Below are positions 61,154 to 64,000 of a DNA stretch of 64,000 bases, one piece after another. The stretch comes from Plotosus lineatus (taxonomy: Eukaryota > Chordata > Actinopteri > Siluriformes > Plotosidae), in NCBI GenBank assembly GCA_024760905.1, contig CM045733.1, positions 25,007,501 to 25,071,500 on the forward strand, written 5' to 3'. The translations under genes and the position numbers were made by a program. The notes under the pieces were generated by a model. That model had not been told where the DNA came from, ran no database searches, and worked only from the letters and a program-made list of their open reading frames with translations. Each line of letters opens with the position of its first letter. Within the stretch, counting starts at the first letter, position 1.

Positions 61154-61198
<45 letters not shown>
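60901..61198. repeat. AT microsatellite, shared core, CT-AT microsatellite
   Basis: AT run (60920-60942), then a core shared with 31661-31770. GGACAGGACAAAGAT and its inverted partner ATCTTTGTCCTGTCC flank the core, and CT and TA runs follow at 61155-61198. Confidence 0.75.
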
Positions 61199-61985
61199 CA
61201 GTAAAACCTCTGCTGACGAAAGCTTAAGCTCACGAACTTTTCGCCTCAAGAACATTAAATTCGCGAGCATATTGTCTCTGCTGACGAACTAGTTTTCGGC
61301 GGACGAATCAAACCACGCGGTCGAACAGCGCCACAGTGGTGGCCACGAGAAGCTGACGCACGCTCATGGCGTCACAGTTCGTCACCCCCTTTCTTTGAAT
61401 GCGGAAGTGGTTTGTGTTTGCTAGACATTTTGGACCATATTGAGTGTACTTTTGCTATTATGGGACCGAAAAAGACCCCACCACAGGCGGAGATCATTGA
61501 AAAACACGAACGAGGTGTGCGTTTGTGTGACTCAGCGTCCCAGTACCAGTTCGCTAAGTCTACCATTGCTCCCATCCTTAAGAACAAGGAAGCTATTAAG
61601 GGTGCGTGTGTGGCTAAGGGTGTTTCCAAACAGTAGGCGTTTCCAAACTCTCCTTCCAAACAGTAAGTCCCTCCCTCCCTCCTCCTCCCACTCCATTCCA
61701 TCAAGCCATCAACTACCATCACAAAGGTAAATAAAACGACTTTATTATACAGTACAGTTTATTTCTTTAATTACAATACAAGAGCACATTTATTATACAT
61801 AAAATAAGGTATATTTTTGTGTAGTTTTAAGGCTTATTTAGTAGACAATTGTTTTATGGGGACCTGGGAACGGATTATTCTCATTTTAATGGTTTCTTAT
61901 GGTAAATAAATGTTCGGAAGACGAACTTTTCGCCTTACACACACTTTCTGGGAACCAATTATGTTCGTGAGCAGAGGTATCACTG
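61199..61985 (+). mobile_element. Type D pogo/Tigger-like element with DNA-binding-domain frame, copy 2
   Basis: Ends CAGTAAAACCTCTGCTGACG and GTGAGCAGAGGTATCACTG with TA on both sides (61197-61198, 61986-61987). The plus frame 61460-61636 starts [20 protein letters not shown] and stops after AKGVSKQ. It differs at very few positions from copy 1, so the family moved recently. Confidence 0.87.
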
Positions 61986-61987
61986 TA

Positions 61988-62873
61988 TATATAAAATAAA
62001 CATTGCCACTTCAAAACAGAATCATTTTAGGATTCTTTAGTCAGTTACCCTGCTGATGGGCTGGCTTTCTCATCAATTTATACATGTTTTCTTTTAAGAT
62101 GCTCCCGCGTCACTGTAGTGCCCCCATGCCAAGCCATCTCACTTTTACAAAGCCTGCATTCAACACATTTTCAGAGACGATGTAGATTACAATTCTCCCA
62201 AACATTTGAAGATTTCAATCAAACACTTTTTTTTTTTTTTTTTTTTTTTTAAACACAATTCCAGTGAGGTGCACGTGTGACCAGTTCGTTCAACTCTGTA
62301 CTGAATGACACTCATCTGTAGTGGATGACTTGCACAATAATCACGCGACTATTCGACAAATTGATTTTTATCGATTTTATCAATTTGTTCTTGCAGCACA
62401 AATGTAATTCTTTCGGAAATTCACCGTCCTCAAACTTTCCTTTCAGGTTCACGAATATATTGCTTGCATGTGCATGTGCATGTGAACTGAGGTCTGATTC
62501 AGGAGTGAATTTTCCCCCGTTTAATTTGTTGTAGTTGCAGAGTTCTCTTACCCTCTGCCAAGGCACATTTTAGGTCCAGAGGCAGTGTTCTGATCCGGGT
62601 CTGCTTCAGTTGGTCAGGTCAAGGCTCAGAAACAATATGTGGCAATCAAATGATGTCAAGCTGAAGGTACTGAATGACCAGATTATCACATCAATGTTAT
62701 TTTTATTCTCTGGTGTCACGGATATAACGTTTGGGCTAGAACTGTGAAGGAGTGGATCAGGGAACATATCTGCACATGAATTACTTATGACCGTCATGGA
62801 AATCTTTGGGATTGGCTTGAGATGACCTTGTGTGTTTCAACTCTTTTCTCTTTAACATAAGATCTCAGCAAAA

Positions 62874-62904
<31 letters not shown>

Positions 62905-63325
62905 TTGTGCAACTCGGAATAGAAATAAATGTGGTGTTGCTTAGGATTGACAGAACAATTTCACAGTTAATGCAGCCATAATAAAAGCCAAAATCGATCC
63001 AGCAAAATACTGGAGTGTAAGATGTGTTGTTGGTTTTTGTTTCCTTATTCTCTTTTTTTTTTTTTTTGTATCACCTAGTTCTGTCTCTTTGAAGGCTTGT
63101 AAAAAAAGAGAGCTGAATCCATGCTGTACACACACAATGCAAACAAACACAAACGGGCATCTGTTGAGGGCAATTTTAGACAATATCTTGCCTAGTCCTG
63201 TAAGTAATACAGTTGGTGCTTTGCAGTTTGCATCGTTGGTGTGAAGGTGATTTTGCTCAGAATGTGCACTGCATTTTCTAAAATTTTCATGAGAACAGTT
63301 TCATTAAAGTCTCAAACACAACTTT
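61988..63325. other. Intronic sequence, no gene seen
   Basis: T run near 62228, AT run near 62883, otherwise unique. No brd1 exon (RHTLEDR or PWWP) is recognisable. Confidence 0.5.
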
Positions 63326-63326
63326 A

Positions 63327-63657
63327 TTCATTTGTTTTTCTGTAACCCTAATTAGTGTCACGGGGAGGCTGGCGTCCATCCCAGCCGACTCTGGGTGAGG
63401 GCAGAGCACACCCTGGACAGCTCGCCAAGCCATCACACGGCAGAAGCATGCTGACGGCTTTACAGCTCCTCTTGTCAAAAGCCAGCAATGGTTCTTTTAC
63501 AGCCTCTCAACACAGACAGTGAGAGACATGGCCGGCCTTTGATAACCCAGTTAGCTGCACTGGGGGGAGACAGTGACAGTCTGTTACGAGTAGGCCTTGA
63601 ACCCCCAACCTTAGGATCAGAGATCCAGCACCTTTACTACCAGGCCAATACTGCTCG
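63327..63657 (-). repeat. tRNA-SINE, type I tail
   Basis: Reverse copy with the CGGGGAGGCTGGCGTCCATC tail, AACCCAGTTAGCTGCACTGG body and TTGAACCCCCAACCTTAGG B-box region. Confidence 0.8.
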
Positions 63658-63969
63658 TACAACTTCATTCCACTGTACAACAACAATAATAATAATAATG
63701 TACACAGTGTTCGTTTTATTACTGCATGCAGATAGTAAAGAGGACCGCACAGTTTCCAGAGAAATGGGATGTTTCAGATACAAATACTTTTATCTGCTGT
63801 GCTTACAAAGTGATTTGTACTGCTAGAGGATATGGGCAGCGTTCATATAATCTGAGTATGTAGTGAAACCCCTGAGTTGCTGCCCACAAGCATGACATGA
63901 AGTATGACATCGATGGCTGTTCATACCAGTCCTATCACTGACTTGATGCTTATTAATATATTATAGTTA

Positions 63970-64000
63970 TATGGCAGCGTGGAGCAGTGGTGGTCTAGTG
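63970..64000 (+). repeat. tRNA-SINE head cut by window end
   Basis: GCAGTGGTGGTCTAGTG, the start of another copy of the same SINE family. Confidence 0.6.

Overview
This is a vertebrate nuclear window, almost certainly from a ray-finned (teleost) fish. Genes are intron-rich with standard splice signals. The intergenic and intronic DNA is packed with fish-type repeats: tRNA-derived SINEs, Tc1-like elements with long inverted ends, hAT elements, pogo/Tigger-like miniature transposons and long AT/CA microsatellites. I cannot name the species.

Four protein genes can be read, in the order and orientation I recall for human 22q13.33. creld2 (minus, 177-8416, last exon off the left edge) and alg12 (plus, 9636-19485) are divergent. 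zbed4 (minus, one coding exon 22869-26564) and brd1 (plus, 39612 to beyond 57494, 3' end off the right edge) are also divergent. creld2 encodes an ER-lumen EGF/CXXC chaperone-like protein and alg12 the ER mannosyltransferase of N-glycan precursor synthesis. Their shared upstream region has a perfect ER-stress element (CCAAT-N9-CCACG) and a second, one-mismatch copy in the opposite orientation, so joint control by the unfolded-protein response is likely. zbed4 is a host gene derived from a hAT transposase, with four BED zinc fingers. brd1 encodes the scaffold of an HBO1/MOZ-type histone acetyltransferase complex (PHD, zinc knuckle, PHD, bromodomain; the PWWP exons are outside the window).

Layout: 1-8.4 kb creld2, with a three-level repeat nest in an intron; 8.4-9.6 kb divergent promoter; 9.6-19.5 kb alg12, including a 6.8 kb U12-type intron filled with nested transposons; 19.5-22.8 kb 3' UTRs and a hAT element; 22.9-26.6 kb zbed4 coding exon; 26.6-37.1 kb inferred zbed4 5' UTR intron, rich in Tc1 and microsatellites; 37.1-38.4 kb inferred zbed4/brd1 divergent promoter; 38.4-57.5 kb brd1 exons 1-9 with repeat-filled introns; 57.5-64 kb next brd1 intron, again repeats.

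No previously undescribed gene system was found. The most informative signals are the ER-stress element pair, the U12 intron in alg12 whose reading frame points to an AT-AA boundary, and six distinct pogo/Tigger-like families whose insertions can be ordered by nesting and TA target duplications.
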